A stretch of DNA of 36,985 nt, taken from an uncultured Lachnospiraceae bacterium. GTDB taxonomy: Bacteria; Bacillota; Clostridia; Lachnospirales; Lachnospiraceae. The stretch spans positions 1 to 36,985 of the forward strand of contig CAMWJV010000020.1 of the NCBI GenBank assembly GCA_947174665.1, in the 5' to 3' direction. Position numbers and translations under genes: made by a program. This document shows positions 25,755 to 35,700 of this stretch, in pieces. The notes under the pieces are model-generated. The model made no database searches. It was not told the DNA's origin and saw only the letters and a list, made by a program, of their open reading frames with translations. Numbering within the stretch: the stretch's first letter is position 1; every line of letters starts with the position of its first letter.

Positions 25755-26345
25755 ATGGGAGAAAAGTCGATACAGAAGAAAAAGTATATCTTGGAAACGG
25801 CAAGGCAGGTCTTTGTGGAAAAAGGCTTTAAAAAGGTTACCATGAAAGACATTGTGGAAGCCTGCAATATCAGCCGGGGCGGTCTGTACCTTTATTTTGA
25901 GAGCACAAGTCAGATTTTTCAGGAAGTGATGAAGCTTGAGAGCGAGGAGACGGATGATGTCTTTTCCGATAATATTACTGAGGACGCTACCGCTGCGGAT
26001 ATTCTGATGCTTTTTCTGCAGGAGCAGAAAAAAGAATTGCTGCGCAGAAAGAATACCCTCACCCAGGCAATCTACGAGTATTATTTTGAAAATCAGCCCA
26101 ACAAGAAAAATAATGTTCTGAAAAAGCAGTTTGACTCAGCGGTAAAGATTATAGAAAAGCTGATTGAGATCGGCGTGGACAACGGAGAGTTTTACTGCGA
26201 GGACTGCCAGGGAACGGCAAGGAATATAATGTTTGTTCTGGAAGGGTTGAAGATTTCGGCGCAGACTATCGGCATTACGGCCGAGACGGTAGACAGGGAA
26301 ATTATGTTCATACTGAAGTTTTTGGGGCTTGAAGCCGAAGCATAA
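25755..26345 (+). CDS. TetR-family transcriptional regulator
   Basis: DNA-binding repressor. The N-terminal helix-turn-helix is typical: KYILETARQVFVEKGFKKVT, then MKDIVEACNISRGGLYLYFE (about 12-50). The C-terminal ligand-binding helices contain an ESEETDDVF stretch and the end FVLEGLKISAQTIGI. ATG 25755, with GAGGAG upstream, is preferred over ATG 25743, giving 196 residues. Only 11 bases separate it from purL, so they are co-transcribed. No ligand is suggested by the sequence. Such small TetR proteins usually control a neighbouring gene, so purL or the divergent/upstream hypothetical gene is the candidate target. Confidence 0.9.
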   Translation: MGEKSIQKKKYILETARQVFVEKGFKKVTMKDIVEACNISRGGLYLYFESTSQIFQEVMKLESEETDDVFSDNITEDATAADILMLFLQEQKKELLRRKNTLTQAIYEYYFENQPNKKNNVLKKQFDSAVKIIEKLIEIGVDNGEFYCEDCQGTARNIMFVLEGLKISAQTIGITAETVDREIMFILKFLGLEAEA

Positions 26346-26356
26346 GGAGGAAACAA

Positions 26357-29300
26357 ATGGGAAATGTCAGGCGCATCTATGTAGAAAAAAAGGAGCCTTT
26401 CGCGGTGAAGGCAAAGGCGCTGCATGAGGAGATCAGAAATTATCTGGGTATCCGGGTGGAGGGTGTCAGAGAGTTAATACGCTATGACGTGGAGAATGTA
26501 ACGGACGAAGTTTTTGAAAAAGCCTGCAGGACGGTTTTTTCAGAGCCGCCGGTAGATTATCTGTACCATGAAAACATAGAGATTCCGGCCGGTGCAAGGG
26601 TGTTTTCCGTGGAATTCCTGCCCGGCCAGTTCGACCAGAGAGCAGATTCTGCGGTGCAGTGTGTCAGATTTCTGAAGGAAGATGAGGAACCTGTCATCCG
26701 CACAGCTGTGACATACATGATTCTGGGGGATATCTCAGAGGAGCAGTTTGCGAAGATCAAGGCGTATTGTATCAATCCCGTGGATTCCAGGGAGACGGGG
26801 AGCCGGAAGCCGGATACCCTGATTACCGTATTTGACGAGCCGAAGGATGTGGCTGTTCTGGAAAATCTGCCGGAGCGTGAAGATTTTGTGGATATGCCGG
26901 AGGCGGAGCTTAAGGAGCTTTATGATTCTCTCGGGCTGGCGATGACGTTCAAGGATTTTCAGCATATTCAAAATTATTTTGCAACGGATGAGAAACGTAA
27001 TCCCACTATGACTGAAATCAGGGTACTGGATACATACTGGTCCGACCACTGCCGTCATACCACCTTTTCTACAGAACTGACAGACGTAGAGTTCGGCGAG
27101 GGTTATTACCGTTCGCCCATTGAGACTACATACCGGAGCTATCTGGATACCAGAGAGGAAATTTTTGCGGGCAGGAAGGATAAATTTGTCTGCCTGATGG
27201 ATCTGGCTCTGATGGCTATGAGAAAACTGAAAAAGGATGGCAGGCTGGACGACATGGAGGAGTCCGATGAGATCAACGCCTGCTCCGTTGTGGTGCCTGT
27301 GGAGATGGACTACGGAGACAGGAAGGAGACGGAGGAATGGCTGGTATTCTTTAAAAATGAGACGCACAATCATCCTACGGAGATAGAGCCCTTCGGTGGC
27401 GCGGCTACCTGTCTGGGGGGCGCTATCCGCGACCCGCTGTCCGGCAGAGGATATGTGTATCAGGCCATGCGTGTCACCGGGGCTGCAGACCCCACGGTTC
27501 CCGTGGCGGATACACTGAAAGGAAAGCTGTCCCAGAAAAAGCTGGTGCGTGGTGCGGCGGATGGTTATTCTTCTTATGGAAACCAGATCGGCCTTGCCAC
27601 CGGTTTTGTAAAAGAGATATATCATCCCAATTATGTGGCAAAGCGCATGGAGATTGGCGCGGTTATGGGGGCGGCACCCAGGCGCAATGTCATCCGTGAG
27701 ACCTCTGACCCCGGGGATATCATTATCCTTCTGGGGGGGCGTACCGGACGCGACGGATGCGGCGGAGCCACAGGCTCCTCCAAGGTACATACGGAGCAAT
27801 CTATTGAGACCTGCGGCGCAGAGGTACAGAAAGGCAACGCGCCCACGGAGCGCAAGATACAGAGGCTGTTCCGGCGGGAGGAAGTGAGCCGTCTCATCAA
27901 AAAGTGTAATGACTTCGGCGCGGGGGGCGTATCCGTGGCTATCGGCGAGCTGGCGGATGGTCTGACTGTGGATTTGGATAAAGTCCCCAAGAAATATGCG
28001 GGCCTGGACGGCACGGAGCTTGCAATCTCAGAATCTCAGGAACGTATGGCGGTAGTGGTTGACCCGAAGGATGTGGACAGCTTCCTGAGCTATGCGGCGG
28101 AAGAGAATCTGGAGGCGGTGGCTGTGGCGGTAGTCACAGAGGAGCCCAGGCTGGTGCTGAACTGGAGAGGCAAAAAGATTGTTGATCTGAAGCGAGCTTT
28201 CCTGGATACCAACGGTGCTCATCAGGAGACTGCCGTAAAAGTGGATATACCTGACGAGAAGGAAAATTATTTCAAAAAGCTTTCCGTTCCCGAGGTGAAG
28301 GAAAAGCTGGATGCAGGGGATGTGAAGGCTGCATGGCTGGCCCTGCTGAACGATTTGAATGTGTGTTCCCAGAAGGGGCTTGTGGAGATGTTCGACGCCT
28401 CTATCGGCGCGGGCAGCGTGCTGATGCCCTACGGAGGGAAACATCAGCTGACGGAAACACAGACCATGATTGCAAAACTGCCTGTGCTTAAGGGAAAGAC
28501 CGACACCGTCACTATGATGAGTTTTGGCTTTGACCCTTACCTTTCCTCCTGGAGTCCTTATCACGGCGCGATTTATGCCGTGGTGGAATCTATGGCAAAG
28601 ATTGTGGCCTCCGGCGGAGATTTTACCAGGATTCGATTTACGTTCCAGGAATATTTCCGCAGAATGACGGAGGAGCCCGGGCGCTGGAGCCAGCCCTTTG
28701 CGGCTCTGTTGGGCGCCTACGATGCCCAGATCGGCTTCGGACTGCCTTCCATCGGCGGCAAGGACAGTATGTCAGGCACCTTTAACGATATTGATGTGCC
28801 GCCCACTCTGGTATCCTTTGCGGTGGACATTGCAAAGAGCGGTGATGTTGTGACACCGGAGCTGAAGAAGGCGGGAAATAAGCTGGTGCGCTTTAAGATA
28901 GAGAAGGATGACTTCGACATTCCCATGTATGAGGATGTGGCAGAATTGTATCATTTTGTCAGCCACTTGATTCAGGAGAAAATGGTGGTCTCCGCATACG
29001 CGCCGGATGCAAAAGGAACAGCGGCAGCTTTGTCCAAGATGGCTTTCGGCAATAAGCTGGGCGTACAGATTGAGGACGGAGTTTCTGTGGAGACGCTTTT
29101 TGAAAATGCCCTGGGGGATATCGTTGTGGAAGTGATTCCCGAGAAACTTCCCTTACTGACGGCTTCTGAGCATACTGTGAAGGTAATCGGCACGGTGACG
29201 GAAGAGCCTGTGTTTGTGTACGGCGATGTCAGAATTACCATGGACGAGGCTCTGGAGGCCTGGACCTCAAGGCTGGAGAAGGTGTTTGCCACCAAGGCGG

Positions 29301-30178
29301 TCAAGGGTTCTCAGGCGGTTGACAGCCCGTTGTACAAAGCTGAGCCCGGCAGCATCTATGTATGCAGAAATAAGGTGGCAAAGCCCACAGTGTTTATCCC
29401 GGTGTTCCCGGGTACGAACTGTGAATACGACAGTACAAAAGCCTTTGAACGGGCGGGAGCGAATGTGGTAACGAAGGTGTTCCGAAATTTAAGCGCCTCC
29501 GACATAAGGGAGTCCGTGGATGAATTTGAGAAAGCCATAGGACAGGCCCAGATCATCATGTTCCCCGGCGGCTTCTCAGCCGGCGACGAACCGGACGGCA
29601 GCGCCAAATTCTTTGCGACCGCATTTCGGAACGCGAAGATGCAGGAAGCGGTTATGAAGCTTTTGAACGAGAGGGACGGTCTGGCGCTGGGCATCTGTAA
29701 CGGGTTTCAGGCGCTGATCAAGCTGGGGCTGGTTCCCTGCGGCGAAATCCGGGGGCAGGGAGAGAATTCTCCGACACTGACCTTTAACACCATAGGCCGC
29801 CACATTTCCAAGATGGTATATACCAAAGTGGTGTCCAATAAATCTCCCTGGCTGCAGAGAGCGGAGCTCGGAGCAACCTACTGCAATCCGGCTTCTCATG
29901 GTGAAGGGCGCTTTGTGGCAGACAGTGAGTGGATTGAAAAGTTGTTTGCAAACGGACAGGTGGCCACCCAGTATGCTGACCCGGAGGGCGGAGTCTCCAT
30001 GGATGAGGAGTACAACGTCAACGGCTCCTACAGCGCCATTGAGGGAATTACTTCTCCCGACGGACGGTGTTTCGGAAAGATGGCGCACTCTGAACGCAGG
30101 GATGACGCCGTAGCCATGAACATTTACGGGCAGCAGGACATGGGAATCTTTGAATCAGGTGTAGCGTACTTTAGTTAA
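26357..30178 (+). CDS. purL: Phosphoribosylformylglycinamidine synthase, single-chain
   Basis: ATP- and glutamine-dependent conversion of FGAR to FGAM. The 1273 residues are the large single-chain type, with synthetase plus glutaminase, rather than the three-subunit PurLQS of Bacillus. DTYWSDHCRHTTF near 227-239 and NETHNHPTEIEPFGGAATCLGG near 334-355 are the synthetase signatures. The C-terminal class I amidotransferase has FPGTNCEYDS near 1015-1025, catalytic Cys1114 (GICNGFQ), and His1244 with Glu1246 in MAHSER. AGGAGG precedes ATG 26357. Only tetR is in the same tight unit; the rest of purine synthesis in the window lies 11 kb upstream. Confidence 0.97.
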   Translation: MGNVRRIYVEKKEPFAVKAKALHEEIRNYLGIRVEGVRELIRYDVENVTDEVFEKACRTVFSEPPVDYLYHENIEIPAGARVFSVEFLPGQFDQRADSAVQCVRFLKEDEEPVIRTAVTYMILGDISEEQFAKIKAYCINPVDSRETGSRKPDTLITVFDEPKDVAVLENLPEREDFVDMPEAELKELYDSLGLAMTFKDFQHIQNYFATDEKRNPTMTEIRVLDTYWSDHCRHTTFSTELTDVEFGEGYYRSPIETTYRSYLDTREEIFAGRKDKFVCLMDLALMAMRKLKKDGRLDDMEESDEINACSVVVPVEMDYGDRKETEEWLVFFKNETHNHPTEIEPFGGAATCLGGAIRDPLSGRGYVYQAMRVTGAADPTVPVADTLKGKLSQKKLVRGAADGYSSYGNQIGLATGFVKEIYHPNYVAKRMEIGAVMGAAPRRNVIRETSDPGDIIILLGGRTGRDGCGGATGSSKVHTEQSIETCGAEVQKGNAPTERKIQRLFRREEVSRLIKKCNDFGAGGVSVAIGELADGLTVDLDKVPKKYAGLDGTELAISESQERMAVVVDPKDVDSFLSYAAEENLEAVAVAVVTEEPRLVLNWRGKKIVDLKRAFLDTNGAHQETAVKVDIPDEKENYFKKLSVPEVKEKLDAGDVKAAWLALLNDLNVCSQKGLVEMFDASIGAGSVLMPYGGKHQLTETQTMIAKLPVLKGKTDTVTMMSFGFDPYLSSWSPYHGAIYAVVESMAKIVASGGDFTRIRFTFQEYFRRMTEEPGRWSQPFAALLGAYDAQIGFGLPSIGGKDSMSGTFNDIDVPPTLVSFAVDIAKSGDVVTPELKKAGNKLVRFKIEKDDFDIPMYEDVAELYHFVSHLIQEKMVVSAYAPDAKGTAAALSKMAFGNKLGVQIEDGVSVETLFENALGDIVVEVIPEKLPLLTASEHTVKVIGTVTEEPVFVYGDVRITMDEALEAWTSRLEKVFATKAVKGSQAVDSPLYKAEPGSIYVCRNKVAKPTVFIPVFPGTNCEYDSTKAFERAGANVVTKVFRNLSASDIRESVDEFEKAIGQAQIIMFPGGFSAGDEPDGSAKFFATAFRNAKMQEAVMKLLNERDGLALGICNGFQALIKLGLVPCGEIRGQGENSPTLTFNTIGRHISKMVYTKVVSNKSPWLQRAELGATYCNPASHGEGRFVADSEWIEKLFANGQVATQYADPEGGVSMDEEYNVNGSYSAIEGITSPDGRCFGKMAHSERRDDAVAMNIYGQQDMGIFESGVAYFS

Positions 30179-30229
30179 CTTGCAGTATAGAATAAAGAAA
30201 GGGCGGCAGTGCCGCGCAGGGTGAAAAAT

Positions 30230-31447
30230 ATGTTAATGGCTTTGGTGCCGCTTTTTGATGAGAATATGGCAGTGAAGGCATACTCCATTTTCTCACAGAA
30301 AGACAATTATTTTCTGAATCCCCTGATGCTGGGGACCGGGCAGAATGACGGAGCAGCGGTGGTAGAAGGGCTGGAACTCATCGAAGACATGGGTATTGAG
30401 ACTGTGTCCGAGGACAAGGAGATATTTGTGCCGGTAGGCAATATTTCAATCTTCTCCGATGTGGAGAGCCAGTGCAGCGCTCCCCACCACAGGATCGTGT
30501 TTCTGATCGACAACACTATCCCGCCTGTGGAGGCGTACATAAACCGTCTGCGGGAACTGAAGGAAAAGGGCTACAAACTGGCGGTGCGTAAGCTGGCTGT
30601 GTCTGACTTCGGGAACTACGCGGAGGTCATGAAGCTGGCGGATTATGTCTTTTTGAACAACAAAAAGATTGCCATCGAGAAGGCGAGACTTTATTTCGGG
30701 AAGCTGTACCCGCACATTAAGCTCTGTGCAGGCGGAATCGATACCATGGAGACTTTTGAGGCGCTGAAAGAGACCGGCGGCTACCAGCTGTACGAGGGAG
30801 AGTTTTACCGGGTACCGGTGACGAAGGGGGAGCATGTGGTCGCTCCGCTGAAAGTGAACTATATTGAACTGTTGAATGTTGTAAATGATAATGACTTTGA
30901 CCTTCTGGAGGCAGCCAATGTCATCGGACGTGATACGGCGCTGACTATTTCTCTGCTGCAGATGGTCAACCGAATGACAGTGAATTCCGGCATTACGACC
31001 ATACGTCACGCCGCTGCCATGCTGGGCCAGAAGGAACTGAAGAAATGGATCAACACTGCGGTGGCAAACGAGCTGTACGCGGATAAGCCCAGCGAGGTTA
31101 CCAGACTGTCTCTGCTTCGGGCAAAATTTGCGGAAGGGCTGGCTGATGCTTTCGGAATGGAGGAAAAGTCGGAGGAACTGTTTTTGCTGGGGCTTTTCTC
31201 CGTGCTGGATGTGGTATTGGAGAAGACCATGGAGGAAGCGCTCCAGATGGTTATGGTGGCGGGAGATATCCGGGATGCCCTGACCCTGGGGAAAGGCCCT
31301 TATGCTGCCCTGTATGAATTTATGAAGGAATATGAGATGGCGGAATGGCAGGAAGTATCCAGGAAGCTTTTGCTGGGAGATATAAACGTGGAAGACATCC
31401 ACGATGCCTATGTGGAAGCGCTGAAGTGGTATAAACAGTTGGTGTAA
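30230..31447 (+). CDS. Degenerate EAL-HDOD domain protein (YuxH-like)
   Basis: Predicted cytoplasmic signalling protein. The first half (about 1-200) is an EAL-like barrel and the second (205-400) an HDOD domain (NDNDFDLLEAANVIGRDTALTISLLQMVN near 213-241). The signature Glu of EAL enzymes is lost: the expected position reads AYSIFSQ, so cyclic di-GMP hydrolysis is unlikely, and a binding or scaffold role is more likely. ATG 30230 is chosen from homologous start patterns (MLMALVPLFDENM) and a GGGTG site; GTG 30209 and ATG 30236 remain possible. Length 405. It lies alone between purL and carA, followed by a terminator. The partner in signalling is unknown; the GGDEF protein is 22 kb upstream. 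Confidence 0.85.
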   Translation: MLMALVPLFDENMAVKAYSIFSQKDNYFLNPLMLGTGQNDGAAVVEGLELIEDMGIETVSEDKEIFVPVGNISIFSDVESQCSAPHHRIVFLIDNTIPPVEAYINRLRELKEKGYKLAVRKLAVSDFGNYAEVMKLADYVFLNNKKIAIEKARLYFGKLYPHIKLCAGGIDTMETFEALKETGGYQLYEGEFYRVPVTKGEHVVAPLKVNYIELLNVVNDNDFDLLEAANVIGRDTALTISLLQMVNRMTVNSGITTIRHAAAMLGQKELKKWINTAVANELYADKPSEVTRLSLLRAKFAEGLADAFGMEEKSEELFLLGLFSVLDVVLEKTMEEALQMVMVAGDIRDALTLGKGPYAALYEFMKEYEMAEWQEVSRKLLLGDINVEDIHDAYVEALKWYKQLV

Positions 31448-31467
31448 ACTGTTGCGATTTTTTGTGG

Positions 31468-31513
31468 AACAGGCGGGCTTTTTGTTGCTCGTCTGTTTTT
31501 TTTGTGATATGAT
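31468..31513 (+). promoter_or_regulatory. Terminator of EAL-HDOD gene overlapping the carAB promoter
   Basis: An 11-pair stem (AACAGGCGGGC, 31468-31478, with 31487-31497, two G-U), 8-base loop and T run to 31503 form a terminator. TTGCTC (31485-31490), a 17-base spacer and TATGAT (31508-31513) form a promoter reading into carA. The -35 overlaps the terminator's 3' arm. Confidence 0.75.
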
Positions 31514-31588
31514 ATCCGAGATAGCGCGAGAAGAAGTTCTAATTGTCGTCGGCTGCGGCATTGCTGACACTTGAGGCGGGAGGACAGG

Positions 31589-32785
31589 ATGAAGGCATTT
31601 TTGATTTTGGAGGACGGCACTGTGTTTGAGGGAATTCATATCGGTGCTCACAGAGAGATTATCAGTGAAATCGTGTTTAACACATCTATGGCGGGATACC
31701 TTGAGGTGCTGACTGATCCCTCGTATGCGGGACAGGCAGTGTGTATGACGTACCCTCTGATTGGAAATTACGGCATCTGCAGGGATGATATGGAGTCCTT
31801 AAGACCATGGCCGGATGCACTTCTTGTACGGGAACTATCCCGTATCCCCAGCAATTTTCGAAACGATTGCACTATCCAGCAGTTCCTCGAGGAGAATAAC
31901 GTTCCCGGCATTGCCGGTATTGATACAAGAGCTCTGACAAAGATTCTGCGTGAAAAGGGTACTATGAACGGCATGGTTACTACCGATGCAAATTACGATT
32001 TTGCCCTGATTCAGCCAAAGCTGAAGGCATATACTACCGGGAAGGTGGTGGAGAGGGTGACCTGCCGGGAGAAATATGTGGTTAAGCCTGCCTTAGATCC
32101 GGCGGAGAACGGGCCTCTTTCCGGGGCGGCCAGGTTTGACAGGGCTGCTTATGAGAGCGGCATCAGGGAGAAGCGGCCTACCCTGGTGAAGGAACTGAAC
32201 GGTGCAGGCCTGAGAGTTGCATTGATGGATTTCGGCGCGAAGAAGAATATTGCCCATTCTCTGGCGGAGCGGGGCTGCGAAGTGACGGTATTTCCGGCGA
32301 CGACCCCTGCGGAGGAGGTTATCGCCATGAAACCGGATGGTATTATGCTCAGCAACGGCCCCGGAGATCCGAAGGAATGTACCGGTATCATAGAGGAGAT
32401 CAAAAAGCTGTATGCCACGGACATCCCTATTTTTGCCATTTGTCTGGGACATCAGCTGATGGCCCTTGCCAATGGATGTGATACCCATAAGATGAAGTAC
32501 GGACACAGAGGCGGCAATCATCCCGTGAAGGATCTGGCTGACGGGAGGGTATATATTTCATCCCAGAACCATGGGTATGTGGTGGACACGGATAATCTGG
32601 ATCCGAAGATTGCGGTTCCTGCCTTTATCAATGTAAATGATGGAACCAACGAGGGGCTGACATACACCGGAAAGAACATCTTTACGGTACAGTATCACCC
32701 GGAAGCCTGCCCCGGGCCTCAGGATTCACGTTACCTGTTTGACAGGTTCATTCAGATGATGAAAGGAGAGAACTGCAATGCCTAA
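31589..32785 (+). CDS. carA: Carbamoyl-phosphate synthase small (glutaminase) subunit
   Basis: Hydrolyses glutamine and passes ammonia to CarB, for pyrimidine and arginine synthesis. The N-terminal domain begins KAFLILEDGTVFEG. The class I amidotransferase triad is intact: Cys285 in ICLGHQLMALA, His370 and Glu372 in YHPEACPGP. ATG 31589, with GCGGGAGG just upstream, is preferred over TTG 31571; length 398 is normal. The 3' end overlaps carB by 8 bases (32778-32785), so the two chains are translationally coupled. A promoter overlapping the upstream terminator lies at 31485-31513. Confidence 0.96.
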   Translation: MKAFLILEDGTVFEGIHIGAHREIISEIVFNTSMAGYLEVLTDPSYAGQAVCMTYPLIGNYGICRDDMESLRPWPDALLVRELSRIPSNFRNDCTIQQFLEENNVPGIAGIDTRALTKILREKGTMNGMVTTDANYDFALIQPKLKAYTTGKVVERVTCREKYVVKPALDPAENGPLSGAARFDRAAYESGIREKRPTLVKELNGAGLRVALMDFGAKKNIAHSLAERGCEVTVFPATTPAEEVIAMKPDGIMLSNGPGDPKECTGIIEEIKKLYATDIPIFAICLGHQLMALANGCDTHKMKYGHRGGNHPVKDLADGRVYISSQNHGYVVDTDNLDPKIAVPAFINVNDGTNEGLTYTGKNIFTVQYHPEACPGPQDSRYLFDRFIQMMKGENCNA

Positions 32786-35700
32786 GAATCCTAATGTAAA
32801 GCGCGTTATGGTAATCGGTTCCGGCCCTATTGTCATCGGGCAGGCCGCAGAGTTCGACTACGCGGGGACGCAGGCATGCCGCTCCCTGAAGGAGGAGGGC
32901 GTGGAGGTCATTCTGGTCAACTCCAACCCTGCCACTATCATGACGGACAAGGATATTGCGGATAAGGTCTACATTGAGCCTCTGACGGTAAAAGTTCTGG
33001 AGCAGATCATTGAGCAGGAGAAGCCGGACAGCATACTCCCAACCCTGGGAGGGCAGGCGGGCCTGAATCTGGGGATGGAACTGGAAGAATCCGGATTTCT
33101 TGCGGCTCACGGCGTAACCCTGCTGGGAACTACCGCCGCTACCATCCGCAATGCGGAAGGAAGGCAGGAGTTCAAGGATCTGATGGAGCGGATAGGGGAA
33201 CCCTGCGCCGCATCCAAGGTGGTGGAAAACGTGGAGGATGGCATTGAATTCACCAATCAGATCGGCTATCCGGTAGTACTTCGCCCCGCATACACTCTGG
33301 GAGGCTCCGGCGGCGGTATCGCCAACAACCAGAGTGAGCTGGAAGAGATTCTGGAGAACGGTCTGCGCCTCTCAAGGGTGGGTCAGGTGCTGGTGGAGCG
33401 CTGTATTGCGGGCTGGAAGGAAATCGAGTATGAGGTCATGCGGGACAGTGCCGGCAACTGCATTACTGTTTGTAATATGGAGAATATTGACCCTGTGGGA
33501 GTGCACACCGGAGACAGTATTGTGGTTGCGCCTTCCCAGACCTTAAGCGACAAGGAGTATCAGATGCTCCGCACCTCAGCCCTGAATATCATCAGTGAGC
33601 TTAAGATCACGGGGGGCTGCAATGTGCAGTTTGCGCTGCATCCCACCAGTTTTGAATACTGCGTTATCGAGGTGAACCCCAGAGTAAGCCGTTCGTCTGC
33701 GCTGGCTTCCAAAGCTACGGGCTATCCCATTGCAAAGGTTGCCGCAAAAATAGCGCTGGGTTATACGCTGGATGAGATTAAGAATGCTATCACCGAGAAA
33801 ACCTATGCCTCCTTTGAACCGACTCTGGATTACTGCGTGGTTAAGATTCCCAGGCTGCCCTTCGATAAGTTCCTCACGGCAAAACGCGCTCTGACTACGC
33901 AGATGAAGGCCACCGGTGAGGTCATGAGCATCTGTGACAACTTTGAGGGGGCGCTGATGAAGGCGATCCGTTCTCTGGAACAGCATGTGGACTGTCTGCT
34001 GAGCTATGATTTTTCCGCACTTTCCCGGGAGGAGCTTACGGAAGCGCTAAAGGTGGCGGATGACCGGAGAATCTGGGTCATTGCGGAAGCCATCCGCAAG
34101 GGTATCAGTTATGAGGAAATCCATAGACTCACCATGATTGATGTCTGGTTTATCGATAAGATTGCGATTCTGGTGGAAATGGAGGAGGCATTGAGGACAG
34201 GGGAACTGACACCGGAGCTTCTGCGGGAGGCAAAAAGACTGGAGTTTCCGGATACCTGCATTGCCAGGCTTACCGGCAGAACAGAGGAAGAGATAAAGGG
34301 GCTGCGGTATGAAAACGGTATCCGGGCAGTCTACAGGATGGTGGACACCTGTGCCGCAGAATTTGCCGCATCCACGCCCTATTACTATTCAGTGTATGGC
34401 GGAGAATGCGAAGCCAGTGGGGATAGAAATTCTAATGCTCGCACCAGTGCGGAGAAAATCACTAAGTTCGAAAGAACCTCACTAAGTGATTTTACGCTCT
34501 GCCCTGCAGAGTTTCTCCGCACCGAAGAATGCCCTGACGGTCATTCTTCACAGTCGGACAGCGACGGGAAAAATTGCTGCGGAGCAGAGTGCCGCGAGGC
34601 GGCGCGGAAGAAGGTGCTGGTGCTGGGTTCAGGCCCCATCCGCATCGGCCAGGGCATAGAGTTCGACTATTGCTCCGTTCATGCCACCTGGGCTTTTTCC
34701 GGAGCGGGTTATGAAACGATCATCATCAACAACAATCCTGAGACGGTGAGTACGGATTTTGATATTGCGGATAAGTTGTACTTTGAGCCGCTGACGGCGG
34801 AGGATGTGGAGTCCATCGTAAATATTGAACATCCTGACGGGGCTGTGGTGCAGTTTGGCGGGCAGACAGCTATCAAGCTGACGGAAAGTCTAATGAAAAT
34901 GGGAGTTCCTATCTGGGGCACAAAGGCGGAGGATGTGGATGCTGCCGAGGACAGGGAGCTCTTTGACAAAATTCTGGAGCAGACGGGAATCCCCCGGGCA
35001 GCAGGCGGAACCGTGTACACTGCGGAGGAGGCCAAGAGTGTGGCAAACCGCCTGGGATATCCGGTGCTGGTAAGGCCCTCCTACGTGCTGGGGGGACAGG
35101 GTATGCAGATTGCCATATCCGACCAGGAGATTGAAGAATTTATGGAGATTATCAACCGGATTGCCCAGGACCATCCCATTTTGGTGGATAAATATCTCCA
35201 GGGCAAGGAGATTGAGGTGGATGCGGTCTGTGACGGCACGGATATACTGATTCCGGGAATTATGGAGCATATCGAGAGAACCGGCGTACATTCCGGCGAC
35301 AGTATCTCCGTTTATCCGGCGCACACCATCGGCAAGCTGGTGAAGGATAAGATTGCGGAGTACACCAGGAGACTTGCCACGGCGCTTCATGTGAAGGGAC
35401 TTATCAACATTCAGTTTATAGCTATCGGTGAGGACGTGTATGTCATTGAGGTGAATCCCCGTTCCTCCAGAACAGTGCCCTATATCAGCAAGGTCACCGG
35501 TATACCCATTGTGGATCTGGCAACGGAGGTCATCATCGGAAAGACCATCAGGGAACTGGGATATAAGCCGGGTCTCCAGCCGGAGGCGGAGTATTATGCT
35601 ATTAAGATGCCGGTGTTCTCCTTCGAGAAGATACGGGGAGCGGAGATCAGTCTGGGGCCGGAGATGAAGTCCACCGGTGAGTGTCTGGGTGTGGCAAAGA

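Noticed and set aside
26735-27799. 354-residue minus-strand frame opposite purL
   Set aside because: Lies inside an unambiguous enzyme gene and shows no start signals or domain pattern.
30446-31651. 401-residue minus-strand frame opposite the EAL-HDOD gene
   Set aside because: The + strand gene has clear domains and ribosome site; the antisense product is His/Gln/Leu-rich with no domain.
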